From Carnobacterium_A sp047553015 (lineage in GTDB: Bacteria > Bacillota > Bacilli > Lactobacillales > Carnobacteriaceae): DNA of 64,000 bases. Below the pieces are notes generated by a model. That model did no database searches, was not told where the DNA came from, and saw nothing but the letters and a program-made list of their open reading frames with translations. Shown in pieces: positions 26,417 to 34,699 of the stretch (within the stretch, counting starts at the first letter, position 1; every line of letters starts with the position of its first letter). The DNA is taken from NCBI RefSeq assembly GCF_047553015.1, contig NZ_CP180212.1, positions 1,798,001 to 1,862,000 of the forward strand. Reading direction: 5' to 3'. The translations under genes were made by a program, and so were the position numbers.

Positions 26417-26782
26417 TTATAGCCCTTTATCAATAAAAAAAGGTTCACGTTTAGCTGAAACATAGTTGTCACGAACTTTATTTTTTTGATTGATTTGTTT
26501 TAGCTGTGAAACCACTCTTGATCGTTCACTAGTAATCATTATTAAGATATTTTCTTGAATCATTGTTACTTCATTTTGCTTTTCTATTTCGCTATCAGTA
26601 TAAGGTAAAAAAGGTTCATTAGCTACTTGTTCCATCAACTTTTGCCACTTCGCTATATTTTCTTGATTCGTTTCTGTGATATTCAGGGCATGTTCTAGTG
26701 TACCATCCCATGAAGTGATTAATTGCCAGATTGTTTCCAATAGATTAGCCCTTAGTTGATTCCACTTTTTAGTTGTTGCCAT
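26417..26782 (-). CDS. FliT-like protein (putative FliD chaperone)
   Basis: A 121-aa, predicted helical protein with no motif I recognise. Several Trp and acidic residues lie in the first half (LLETIWQLITSWDGTLEHAL), and a basic helix lies near the end (SERSRVVSQLKQINQKNK). It sits between fliD and fliS, where fliT is found in other flagellates, and its size fits FliT, the chaperone of FliD. The assignment rests on position, size and helix content, not on clear sequence similarity. Confidence 0.5.
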   Translation of the reverse strand: MATTKKWNQLRANLLETIWQLITSWDGTLEHALNITETNQENIAKWQKLMEQVANEPFLPYTDSEIEKQNEVTMIQENILIMITSERSRVVSQLKQINQKNKVRDNYVSAKREPFFIDKGL

Positions 26783-26804
26783 CTTCTACCCTTCTTTTTA
26801 ACCA

Positions 26805-28280
26805 TTATTTGTTACTTGGTGGATTAAACTGGCTACTTAAATAAGCCATTTGCGACTCAGCCTGCATCATAACCGTATCTAGACGAGTAAACATCGCAAT
26901 ATAATTGGCTCGCTTTTTTTCTAGTCGTTCATTGAAACTCGTGATACTTTTACCGATATCTTTTATTTCATTCTCAAATGTTTTGGATTTATTTGTAATA
27001 ATACCGGTTTTATCAGAAATATAACTATCAATCAGCGAACGCATTTTTTCAGCCATGCCTTTTTCTTTTTCAGCAGCAACAACTGCTTCACCTTCAACGC
27101 TCGCTTCTTTTTTTTCAGGATTGAAAAACAGGTTTTTTACTGCCGCTGGATCATTAGCTAAAGCTTCTTTTAATTTTTTTGTATCTAACGTCGCTTTACC
27201 TGCCCGATCGACTGTAATTCCCAAATCTGACATATTTCTGACAGAAGTACTGCCATTATTTACATTCGCTGTCATTAACGAACGAAGTCCAGTTTCTAAG
27301 CGAATCAAGGAACTATCCCCAACTAAAGCACCTGTTTTATTCTTTTCTGCTGAAGGATCACCGATATCTAGTTGTGTCCCAATAAAGCTTAAAATAGAAT
27401 TGTATTGGTCAACAACATCTTGAATGGCTTTTTCTGTTTTTGCTGTATCTTCTTTTACTGTTACAGTCATTGGTTTCCCAACTTCACTCAATTCTTTCAG
27501 TGTTAATGTCACACCATCAATTGCATCTTCAATGGTATTGGTATCTTTTGTAATCGTTATTCCATCAACTATGATTTCGGACGTTTTACCTGTACCAAGC
27601 GCTGGTCTTTTATCTGCATCAGTTGTATCTGGATCTAGCCCTAATTCGCTAACAATCGAACTACCGGATCCGGGTTCTATTCCACCAATACTAAATGTCC
27701 GTGCTCCCATTTTGGTATCAGTCAAAATAAGTTGTCGATCGATTATTTTGGCTTGAATACCAGATACTTTTGTTTTATCATTTATTTTATCAACGATATC
27801 TTTTAAACTATCTTCTGTTTTAATCTCTATTATAGCTCTATTTTCTTCAGGTTTATCTGAATTATAGTCGTTGTTTGTAATTGAAAATTTACCTTGTAAA
27901 TTTAATGCCTCGTTAACCGATTTTCCTGCTGTATTTGTAATTTTCCCTGAAGTCATTGTTGCTGAAGTCGCTAAACGAATAACTTCAACGGAATAATCGC
28001 CTAATTGAGCATTTTCTTTTGCAGAAATAGCTAATTTAGTTGTATTTGAACTTGTAACATCTCTAGATTTAAAGGTTTTTTCTTCTTCTAAACTACCTAG
28101 TTTTTCATATAAACTGCTTAAGCGCGTATTGATATCTTTCCAGGCGTTTTTTTCAGTTGTCAAACTAGCTTGCTTATTCGAATATTTAACTAGTTTCCCT
28201 GACTCTGCTTGAATTAAGGAGTCGACTGTTTTCATGTCAATTCCTGAATAGGAACCCATGAAGCTTAAATCATTTGCCAT
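26805..28280 (-). CDS. fliD: Flagellar filament cap protein FliD
   Basis: A 491-aa filament cap (HAP2). The N-terminal FliD_N domain (GIDMKTVDSLIQAES, YSNKQASLTTEKNAWKDIN) and the C-terminal FliD_C domain (KTEKAIQDVVDQYNSILSFI, LGITVDRAGKATLDTKKLKEAL) are clear, with coiled-coil ends. It is exported and sits at the filament tip, where it inserts flagellin. It lies 4 bases after flaG. Confidence 0.95.
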   Translation of the reverse strand: MANDLSFMGSYSGIDMKTVDSLIQAESGKLVKYSNKQASLTTEKNAWKDINTRLSSLYEKLGSLEEEKTFKSRDVTSSNTTKLAISAKENAQLGDYSVEVIRLATSATMTSGKITNTAGKSVNEALNLQGKFSITNNDYNSDKPEENRAIIEIKTEDSLKDIVDKINDKTKVSGIQAKIIDRQLILTDTKMGARTFSIGGIEPGSGSSIVSELGLDPDTTDADKRPALGTGKTSEIIVDGITITKDTNTIEDAIDGVTLTLKELSEVGKPMTVTVKEDTAKTEKAIQDVVDQYNSILSFIGTQLDIGDPSAEKNKTGALVGDSSLIRLETGLRSLMTANVNNGSTSVRNMSDLGITVDRAGKATLDTKKLKEALANDPAAVKNLFFNPEKKEASVEGEAVVAAEKEKGMAEKMRSLIDSYISDKTGIITNKSKTFENEIKDIGKSITSFNERLEKKRANYIAMFTRLDTVMMQAESQMAYLSSQFNPPSNK

Positions 28281-28284
28281 ATGT

Positions 28285-28653
28285 TCACTCCTTTCTATCT
28301 ACGATGATACCCGTTAAATCCCATAACTCAACAACAACATCCATCATCTTTTCAGGTGGGATTTCTTTAACGACTTCATGTGTTTGAGTGTCAATCAATC
28401 CTACAACGGTTCTGCCTGTTACTTCATGCACTTTAAATGAAAATTGTGCATTGAAACTTAAAATAGAATCATTTATTTCAGCAACTTTTTTCTCTAGTTC
28501 TTCTTTAGAAAAAATTGTTTCTTGTAGCTTTTCTTCTTGAGAATGAGTAGTTTCATTTTTTAAGTTAATTTGCGCATATGGCTCAATCCCAATTGGTCGT
28601 ATTTGAAGGGCATGATTGATAGCCTGAATAATATCCACCTTTATTTTCTCCAT
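28285..28653 (-). CDS. flaG: FlaG family protein
   Basis: A 122-aa FlaG-family protein. The C-terminal half has the family pattern FSFKVHEVTGRTVVGLIDTQTHEVVKEIPPEKMMDVVVELWDLTGI, while the N-terminal part is variable. FlaG proteins affect filament length in some species. The ATG at 28653 lacks a clear ribosome-binding site; a GTG at 28638, 9 bases after GGAG, is an alternative start. It lies between flagellin and fliD. Confidence 0.88.
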   Translation of the reverse strand: MEKIKVDIIQAINHALQIRPIGIEPYAQINLKNETTHSQEEKLQETIFSKEELEKKVAEINDSILSFNAQFSFKVHEVTGRTVVGLIDTQTHEVVKEIPPEKMMDVVVELWDLTGIIVDRKE

Positions 28654-28681
28654 TCATCTGACAAACACAGTTCATTATAAA

Positions 28682-28711
28682 CTAAAAGCCGGCAAAGCGC
28701 CGGCTTTTTGT
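28682..28711 (-). terminator. Terminator after flagellin
   Basis: A GC-rich stem, AAAGCCGGC with GCCGGCTTT (about 28685-28708), just after the flagellin stop codon and before flaG. It should let most flagellin transcripts end here, which explains high flagellin output relative to flaG and fliD. Confidence 0.75.
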
Positions 28712-28738
28712 AAAAACTGTTCAACTATTTTCAGTTGA

Positions 28739-29977
28739 TTATTGTAATAATGATAAAACACTTTGTGGCATTTGGTTTGCTTGAGCCAACATTGACGTTG
28801 CAGCTTGAGAAAGGATGTTTGATTTAGTAAAGCTCATCATTTCTTCAGCCATGTCTACATCAGTAATACGAGAATTAGCTTCTGATAAGTTTTCTTTTGT
28901 TGTTGTTAAGTTAGAAACTGTGTGATCTAAACGGTTTTGAGTAGCTCCTAAAGTAGCACGCTGATCTGATACTGAAGAAATAGCTTTATCTAGCTTGACT
29001 AAAATATCATCCGTTTTTTGTTCTCCAGTAGCAACATTAATCTCTGAAATATTTAACCCTTTAGTACTCATATTTTCCATTTTAATACTAATTTTTTCAC
29101 CAGCATTTGCACCAATTTGAAAATCAAAGTTAGTAGATTTAGTACTAGCAAAATCAGAGGCTTTTAATGGTTTATTTGCTGCTGTTGCTGTTGCGATAGC
29201 AGTATTCAGAGCAGTATTTTCAGCAGCAGTAGTAGCAGCAGCAGCAGCAGGAGATACTCCATATTTATTTGCAATAGCATCAAAACCTGCTTTATCCGTA
29301 GTAACACCAAAAGCAGCAGCAGTTGTTTTATCATTTCCTAGATCAGTTACTTTTTGTTCATTATACTCAACAACTACTTCTTTTAGTTTCTCTGGAGTTA
29401 ACTTGTTTAGTGCTTCAGATATTTTAGCACTTGTATCAGTACCATCTTGAACTAATGTAATAGTTGCATCTTTTGTTGTAATCGCTTTAGCTAATAATTT
29501 ATTATCATTTGTTTTAGTTGTTGGATCAAATTTAGCACTAATTGAGGTTGCTGTAATTTCAGAACCGTTCATCAATCCTTGTGTATTAAATTTAGTATCG
29601 CCAGCAATACGGTCAATTTCTGATGTTAGTGAGTCAATTTCTCCTTGAATAGCTTTTTTATCATCCGTCGTATTTGTTCCATTAGCTGATTGAACGGTTA
29701 AATCACGCATACGATTTAAGATGCTGTGTGTTTCAGTTAACGCACCTTCAGCTGTTTGGATTAAAGAAATCCCATCTTGGGCATTACGGGTAGCTTGAGT
29801 CATTCCACTAACTTGGTTTTTCATTTTTTCTGAAATAGCTAAACCAGCTGCATCGTCTCCAGCTTTGTTGATGCGTAGACCTGATGATAATTTAGCTAAT
29901 GAGTTGCTTTTTGAAGCGTTAGCTGATGTAAGGTTAGAGTAAGTATTCATTGCTGCTGTATTTGTATTAATTCTCAT
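28739..29977 (-). CDS. hag: Flagellin (filament protein)
   Basis: A 412-aa flagellin. The conserved N-terminal D0/D1 region (MRINTNTAAMNTYSNL, LSSGLRINKAGDDAAGLAIS) and C-terminal region (LGATQNRLDHTVSNL, ANSRITDVDMAEEM, QAATSMLAQANQMPQSVLSLLQ) frame a variable, alanine-rich centre (about residues 130-300). The start at 29977 has AGGAGG 9 bases upstream. A longer reading frame from 30046 is ruled out because it would begin upstream of the proximal SigD promoter. Two SigD promoters precede it. It is the only flagellin in the window. Confidence 0.97.
   Translation of the reverse strand: MRINTNTAAMNTYSNLTSANASKSNSLAKLSSGLRINKAGDDAAGLAISEKMKNQVSGMTQATRNAQDGISLIQTAEGALTETHSILNRMRDLTVQSANGTNTTDDKKAIQGEIDSLTSEIDRIAGDTKFNTQGLMNGSEITATSISAKFDPTTKTNDNKLLAKAITTKDATITLVQDGTDTSAKISEALNKLTPEKLKEVVVEYNEQKVTDLGNDKTTAAAFGVTTDKAGFDAIANKYGVSPAAAAATTAAENTALNTAIATATAANKPLKASDFASTKSTNFDFQIGANAGEKISIKMENMSTKGLNISEINVATGEQKTDDILVKLDKAISSVSDQRATLGATQNRLDHTVSNLTTTKENLSEANSRITDVDMAEEMMSFTKSNILSQAATSMLAQANQMPQSVLSLLQ
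29221..29251. repeat. Triplet repeat in the variable part of flagellin
   Basis: A run of CAG/TAG-type triplets on the plus strand encodes a stretch of alanines in the surface-exposed centre of flagellin. Slippage by whole triplets would change alanine number without a frameshift. Confidence 0.6.
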
Positions 29978-30029
29978 GATAATGTTCCTCCTAGAGTCTA
30001 TTTTGTGAAGGTGTTGCCTTCTACTTCTT

Positions 30030-30056
30030 ATATCGGTATGATTCACTTACTGTTAA
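30030..30056 (-). promoter_or_regulatory. SigD promoter P1 of flagellin
   Basis: On the minus strand: TTAA, 15 bases, ACCGATAT. It lies about 53 bases before the flagellin start codon. Confidence 0.8.
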
Positions 30057-30123
30057 GTACTTTTTTGTGCTTTATTTTTAATTTTTTAAACTAATAAGTA
30101 GTCTGCTTTGCCTTCTACTGTTT

Positions 30124-30150
30124 ATATCGGCTCGTTTAAGTAAGAGTTAA
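30124..30150 (-). promoter_or_regulatory. SigD promoter P2 of flagellin
   Basis: On the minus strand: TTAA, 15 bases, GCCGATAT. It is a closer match to consensus than P1 and lies 94 bases further upstream. Confidence 0.82.
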
Positions 30151-30176
30151 GGATAATTTTTTTATTTTTTATAAAG

Positions 30177-30206
30177 AAAAAAGACTATCTTTTAGAGATA
30201 GTCCAA
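30177..30206 (-). terminator. Terminator overlapping the flgL stop codon
   Basis: GACTATCT (30183-30190) and AGATAGTC (30196-30203) form a perfect stem with a 5-base loop that contains the flgL stop codon. Six T follow on the minus strand. It ends the flgM-flgN-flgK-flgL unit just before the flagellin promoters. Confidence 0.8.
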
Positions 30207-31121
30207 TATATTTGTTTGGAGAATTTTTGTACCCATCGATAACGACGCTTGATACGCGGTATTTTCCATTGTGAATTCCATATACTTTTCAGCTAAATCA
30301 ATATCTTGGTTTTCAGATAACATTGTTTTGAGATTGAGTTGTTCACTCGTGTTGCGTTCCAGTGTTGCCTCTAGTCGATTAAAGATTGACCCCACTTTAG
30401 AGCGATTTGCTACTACGTTATCCAGTTGCTGATCTGCTTTGTCTAGTAAGCCAGATAACTTTTCTGTATCATCTGATTCTAACGCTTGTAAAACATCTGT
30501 AAAAAAGGTACTGATATTATCCGGTGATCCAGTTGTTCCTTTCTCGTTGATAAATACAGTTCCATCTGTATTTAATTCAATGGATACACCTGGCGCAATC
30601 TCTCGAGTCAAATTGCCGCTTACATCAGGAATTGTACCGTGATAACTTATGCCAGTAATCTCGCCCGCACTCCCTTTGTCTACTTCAAAAGGTATTTTTG
30701 TTGTATTCACTCCTCCAAAAACATACCGTCCCCCAAAATTTGTATTTAGTGCATCAACAACGCCACTAATCTCTGCTTCAACTTCACGTTTTTGAGCTTG
30801 ACGATCTGAATGATTTAACGTGTCATTAGCAGAAGCTTGGATGAGTGTTTTGATTCGCTGCAGTGATTTCGTTGCACTATCCAAAGCTGAATCTTGCACA
30901 TTGGTCCATTGAATAGAATCATTAATCGTTGTTTTGTATTGGTCTGTTTGCACGATTGTATTGTTTAAATCCAAGATTTTAGAAACACGTAATGGATCAT
31001 CTGATGACTTACTGACTTCTTTTAGGGTAGCTAATTGCTTTTGGTATTTCAACATATTGTTTGTACTGGCATTTAAGTTTCTTAAAAAACTCTGGGACAT
31101 TAAAGAATCTGTTACACGCAT
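30192..31121 (-). CDS. flgL: Flagellar hook-filament junction protein FlgL
   Basis: A 309-aa junction protein (HAP3) of the flagellin superfamily. The N-terminus MRVTDSLMSQSFLRNLNAS and the block VSKILDLNNTIVQTDQY are typical, followed by YVFGGVNTTKIPF and the C-terminal DIDLAEKYMEFTMENTAYQASL. It lies 3 bases after flgK. Its last codons form part of a terminator. Confidence 0.95.
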   Translation of the reverse strand: MRVTDSLMSQSFLRNLNASTNNMLKYQKQLATLKEVSKSSDDPLRVSKILDLNNTIVQTDQYKTTINDSIQWTNVQDSALDSATKSLQRIKTLIQASANDTLNHSDRQAQKREVEAEISGVVDALNTNFGGRYVFGGVNTTKIPFEVDKGSAGEITGISYHGTIPDVSGNLTREIAPGVSIELNTDGTVFINEKGTTGSPDNISTFFTDVLQALESDDTEKLSGLLDKADQQLDNVVANRSKVGSIFNRLEATLERNTSEQLNLKTMLSENQDIDLAEKYMEFTMENTAYQASLSMGTKILQTNILDYL

Positions 31122-31124
31122 AAA

Positions 31125-32570
31125 TTACACTCCCATTCGATTGATTAACGTATCCAGCATTTCTGAAATAACGGAGATAACACGAGAATTCGCTTGAAAA
31201 GCATTTTGGTACCTCATCGTATCTGCTACTTCTTCATTGATAGAAACACCAGAGATCGATTCTCGCCGCGATTTAAGCAAACTAACTAGTCCATCTTGGC
31301 TCTTGACCATATTATCTGATTGTTGTTTGGTGATACCCATTTCCGTTACAGCATTATTGTAAGCACCTGAAACGGTTGAACCACCGGGTTTGCTAACAAT
31401 CGACATCGTTTTATCATCATAAGTCATATCCGTTGAAGGATAACCTAGTAATGTATTTTGTAATGATGCGATTGCTTGAGCACGTGTACCGTCACCAGCA
31501 ACGGCTGTTCCTAGTTCTCTACCAGCATTTATTTTACTTATATCTTTTAAGATCGCATCATCAACTTTTATCAATGAGGCATAATTGCTCCCCTTATCTT
31601 CATTCAAGTCAAAGAACGCATTACCTGGTTTATCTGCACTATGTATCTTATTGACAGCCGTTGCGAAAGTAAAAGCTAAATCATTTAAATCTTGTTTTTT
31701 ATTTGTAATCTCTACGAGTGCTTCTTGCGACCCCTTAATTCTACCAGAATCAATTGAAATCTCCGTTGCACCCATTGGATCTTTATTTTCTTGGTTAACA
31801 ACTAATTGACCAGCAGGAGTCTTCTTTACTCCTAACGTTTTTATGGACTTGTCATTTAAGACTTCCTGGCCACCGACACTAATACTAACACGATTGAATT
31901 TATCGTAGCTTGCCTCTATACCAGCAATTCCTGCTAATTCACTTACCAGTCTGTCTTGTTGATCCAGTAAATCATTTGGTGAATCACCTTTAATGGCTAC
32001 ACTAAAAATTTGTTTATTTAACGAGCTCAACTGCTCAACTTTTGAATTGAAATCTAAGACTTCTTTTTCTATACTGCTAGCCGTTCCATCATACAATTTT
32101 TCAATTTGGTTAGACATATGATTGAGGGTATCTGTAAAATTTCCTGTATTTTGCGCAACCATCATTTTAGCTGTTGGTAATTCTGGATTAGACGCTAAAT
32201 ATTTCCAAGATGAAAAGACTTCACTAATACTTTTATTCAAGCCTGTTTCTGAAGGCTCATTAAAAATACCTTCTAACTGTCCAAGTACATCTGATTTCTG
32301 CTTATATTTTTCTAGAGAAGAGTTCTCATTTGAAAGTTGCTTATTGACATATGGATCGACTATTCGCTCAACAGATGAAATCCTCACACCGGTTCCTAAT
32401 TGACCAACGCCAGGAAGAGTATGAGGACTATCTGCTACCATATTGACTCGTTGCCTTGAGTAACCTTCTGTATTTGAATTGCCGATATTGTGACTCGTTG
32501 TTTGTAGCGCCGATTGCTGAGCACTCAAACCTTTCGTAGCATTATTTAATATTCCAAATAAACCTGACAT
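31125..32570 (-). CDS. flgK: Flagellar hook-associated protein FlgK
   Basis: A 481-aa junction protein (HAP1). The N-terminal GLSAQQSALQTTSHNIGNSN and NTEGYSRQRVNM are the rod/hook family signature, and the C-terminal SGVSINEEVADTMRYQNAFQANSRVI is the FlgK terminal helix. It joins the hook to FlgL and filament. Confidence 0.96.
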   Translation of the reverse strand: MSGLFGILNNATKGLSAQQSALQTTSHNIGNSNTEGYSRQRVNMVADSPHTLPGVGQLGTGVRISSVERIVDPYVNKQLSNENSSLEKYKQKSDVLGQLEGIFNEPSETGLNKSISEVFSSWKYLASNPELPTAKMMVAQNTGNFTDTLNHMSNQIEKLYDGTASSIEKEVLDFNSKVEQLSSLNKQIFSVAIKGDSPNDLLDQQDRLVSELAGIAGIEASYDKFNRVSISVGGQEVLNDKSIKTLGVKKTPAGQLVVNQENKDPMGATEISIDSGRIKGSQEALVEITNKKQDLNDLAFTFATAVNKIHSADKPGNAFFDLNEDKGSNYASLIKVDDAILKDISKINAGRELGTAVAGDGTRAQAIASLQNTLLGYPSTDMTYDDKTMSIVSKPGGSTVSGAYNNAVTEMGITKQQSDNMVKSQDGLVSLLKSRRESISGVSINEEVADTMRYQNAFQANSRVISVISEMLDTLINRMGV

Positions 32571-32585
32571 CCTTTTTTCACCTCT

Positions 32586-32954
32586 TTATAGGGATTGATC
32601 GATAATTGTTGCTCTTTTTTCGGCACTGTATTGCCCATTTTTAGAATACGTTGATCCAGACGTTTTTGCACTATCGGTAATAGCTTCCATCATTTTTTCC
32701 TGATAACGTAAGGCTTGTTTGGTTAACAACAAATTCGTTTCTTGTAGTTCTTTAATTTCTGCAACAATTTTAACATACTCTTCTTTGTTTAATCCTGTCG
32801 TATCCAGTGTCGGTAGACTGTCTATAAACGTTTCCTTTTCTGCGATAGCAGTAAGCACACGCGCACTGTCATTTTTTATTAACGCTTCTTTTTCTTCCAG
32901 TAAAACCGTTTTGAATTGGTTTAGTGTTTCACTAACGCCTAGTTTTTTTTTCAT
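32586..32954 (-). CDS. flgN: FlgN-type flagellar export chaperone
   Basis: A 122-aa helical protein (LNQFKTVLLEEKEALIKND, AEIKELQETNLLLTKQALRYQEKMM) that matches the FlgN family, chaperones of FlgK and FlgL. The start at 32954 is preferred because AAGG lies just upstream; an earlier ATG at 32978 overlaps flgM. It sits directly before flgK, which supports the call. Confidence 0.88.
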   Translation of the reverse strand: MKKKLGVSETLNQFKTVLLEEKEALIKNDSARVLTAIAEKETFIDSLPTLDTTGLNKEEYVKIVAEIKELQETNLLLTKQALRYQEKMMEAITDSAKTSGSTYSKNGQYSAEKRATIIDQSL

Positions 32955-32961
32955 TTCATCC

Positions 32962-33252
32962 TTACTTCCCTTGTTCATTCATAGCATTTACCATACCTTG
33001 AGCAATCTTTTCAGCAGAAAAACTATACGTTCCATCTAAAACAGCTTTTTTAATCGCTTCTATATCGATATCTTTTGAACCGGCAGATTTTGCTTGGGCC
33101 ATTTTTTTCGCTGTGTCTGAAATATTGACTTGGACAGATTCTTCGTTTTTAATAGGCTCTGTTGGTTTAGGTGACATTCCTTTTGCTTGAGCTTGATCTT
33201 TGTTTTGACGGACAGCATTCAAATAGTGATTGTAGCCATTTTCAATTTTCAT
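32962..33252 (-). CDS. flgM: Anti-sigma-D factor FlgM
   Basis: A 96-aa protein with an unstructured N-terminal part and the C-terminal FlgM helices (DIEAIKKAVLDGTYSFSAEKIAQGMVNAM) that bind SigD/FliA. FlgM holds SigD inactive until the hook is finished and FlgM is lost or exported. It is first in the flgM-flgN-flgK-flgL unit, under its own SigD promoter, so it is autoregulated. GGAG precedes the ATG. Confidence 0.95.
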   Translation of the reverse strand: MKIENGYNHYLNAVRQNKDQAQAKGMSPKPTEPIKNEESVQVNISDTAKKMAQAKSAGSKDIDIEAIKKAVLDGTYSFSAEKIAQGMVNAMNEQGK

Positions 33253-33350
33253 TTTTTCAACACTCCTTTTGAAATTATCTTTTCTAGTTTTTTAGGATTT
33301 AATTGTTCATCATTGATTCCTTTGCATTCAGCTTTTCCTGCTCATAGTGA

Positions 33351-33377
33351 ATATCGGAGGATTCTTATTAAAATTAA
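33351..33377 (-). promoter_or_regulatory. SigD promoter of the flgM operon
   Basis: On the minus strand: TTAA, 15 bases, TCCGATAT. The first base of the -10 box departs from consensus, but spacing is exact. It lies about 100 bases before flgM. Confidence 0.72.
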
Positions 33378-33486
33378 CCTTTTTTATCAGAAATAATAAA
33401 AAGAGTCTAACCTGCTTTCATTCTACCTAAAATAATGAAATGAAACAATAACAGTTTTATCCAAGTCTTTATATCTTGCTTTATGG

Positions 33487-33533
33487 GATAAACAAAAGAG
33501 CCGAAACAAGTTGTTTCGACTCTTTTGTTTATC
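33487..33533 (-). terminator. Long bidirectional terminator after fliY
   Basis: A stem of about 22 bp runs from GATAAACAAAAGAG (33487) to CTCTTTTGTTTATC (33533) with one mismatch. Both strands end the stem in T-rich sequence. It closes the chemotaxis/fliM/fliY operon. Confidence 0.85.
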
Positions 33534-33622
33534 GTTTAATTGTAACCTCTAGCTTTTCCACTACTATTAACACTATTTGACAGCAGCTAACTCTATTCTT
33601 TTCGAAGCTACTACGGATTTTT

Positions 33623-34699
33623 TTATTTAATTTTTTTGATTCTTTGTTCTTGACTTAGAATATTGGTAATTCTGACGCCGAAGCTTTCATTGATAACAAC
33701 AACTTCGCCTTCTGCTATTAGCTTGTTATTAACAAATATCTGTAGAGGTTCGTCAGTCATTTTATCTAATTCTACAACTGAGCCTGTCCCTAGCGATAAA
33801 ATATCTTTAATTGTTTTTTGTTTTTCTCCTAGCACAACACTAAAGTGAAGAGGTACATCCATAATTAAATCTAAATTATTTGTATTATTTGATTTGTTAG
33901 TATCAACTAATTCTTGAAATCCAGGTGTCTGAATAGCTACTCTATCTACAGTTCTAGTTTGCTCTTTGTGCTGATTTACTTGAACAGGTTGTTGTACTTG
34001 ACTGTCTGCTTTTTTATAATCTAGAACCTCTGCATCGCTGCCGTTCATCATGATTGTAGAAATATCTCGAACAGTATCCAGTGTGAAGATTTGCATAATT
34101 TCACTTTCTATTAAATCATCGACCGTCATTTTAAACGAAATTTTACACACTACAGAATCTGCAGAAATTTTATCATATTTCACTGTTTTAATATCTTCCC
34201 ACACTTCAACATCTGGTGGTAAAATATCAACTATTCGTCCCAACATTGTTGCCATAGCAGTTGAAGCGGAGCCAATCATTTGATTCATCGCTTCGCCAAC
34301 TGCGCTTAATTCTAGCTCAGTAAATTCTTTGCCAGTCGCATCCCCATCGCCATCCATCATTAAATCAGCAATAATAATCGCATCTGTTACATCCATCATC
34401 AATAAATTGCTGCCTACTAAACCAGCTTTGTATTCAATCGTTGTAACTACTTTAGGTATGGAGCTTTCTCTGATAATTTCTTCAAATTTCACACAAGAGA
34501 CACGTGGTGTTGTAATCGTCACTCGATGATTCAAAATAGAAGAAAGAGTTGTTGCAGCTTGGGACATGGTTATGTTTCCAACTTCGCCAATAATATCTTC
34601 TTGGTCGTTATCAATTGCAGCAATAGGGGCACTAGACGTTTCTGCGGTACCATTTATCATCGCGTCTATTTCTTCTTGAGATAGCATTTCATTGCTCAT
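33623..34699 (-). CDS. fliY: Flagellar motor switch phosphatase FliY
   Basis: A 358-aa switch protein of Bacillus type. The N-terminal MLSQEEIDAMING peptide resembles the CheY-P docking peptide. A CheC-like phosphatase domain (about residues 35-230) follows, with DIIGEVGNITMSQAATTLSSIL and ELELSAVGEAMNQMIGSASTAM. The C-terminal SpoA/FliN domain (about 280-358) has VVLGEKQKTIKDILSLGTGSVVELDK. It combines a structural FliN role with CheY-P dephosphorylation at the motor. Its ATG overlaps the fliM stop. Confidence 0.95.
   Translation of the reverse strand: MSNEMLSQEEIDAMINGTAETSSAPIAAIDNDQEDIIGEVGNITMSQAATTLSSILNHRVTITTPRVSCVKFEEIIRESSIPKVVTTIEYKAGLVGSNLLMMDVTDAIIIADLMMDGDGDATGKEFTELELSAVGEAMNQMIGSASTAMATMLGRIVDILPPDVEVWEDIKTVKYDKISADSVVCKISFKMTVDDLIESEIMQIFTLDTVRDISTIMMNGSDAEVLDYKKADSQVQQPVQVNQHKEQTRTVDRVAIQTPGFQELVDTNKSNNTNNLDLIMDVPLHFSVVLGEKQKTIKDILSLGTGSVVELDKMTDEPLQIFVNNKLIAEGEVVVINESFGVRITNILSQEQRIKKIK

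Larger units (their letters stand above)
30016..30150. repeat. Duplicated flagellin promoter segment
   Basis: GCCTTCTACT followed by T(T/G)(C/T)TTATATCGG occurs at 30016 and again at 30110, 94 bases apart. Each copy includes a SigD-type promoter. The flanking sequences have drifted. Confidence 0.6.
33253..33622. other. Gene-free region between fliY and flgM
   Basis: This 370-base gap holds the flgM SigD promoter (33351-33377) and a long bidirectional terminator (33487-33533). No gene is seen. Confidence 0.85.

Noticed and set aside
29978..30046. Longer flagellin with 23 extra N-terminal residues
   Set aside because: The extension begins upstream of the proximal SigD promoter and lacks flagellin similarity. 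AGGAGG sets the start at 29977.
32486..32500. GCCGATAT on the plus strand, resembling a SigD -10 box
   Set aside because: It lies inside flgK coding sequence and has no matching -35 at 15 bases facing any gene.
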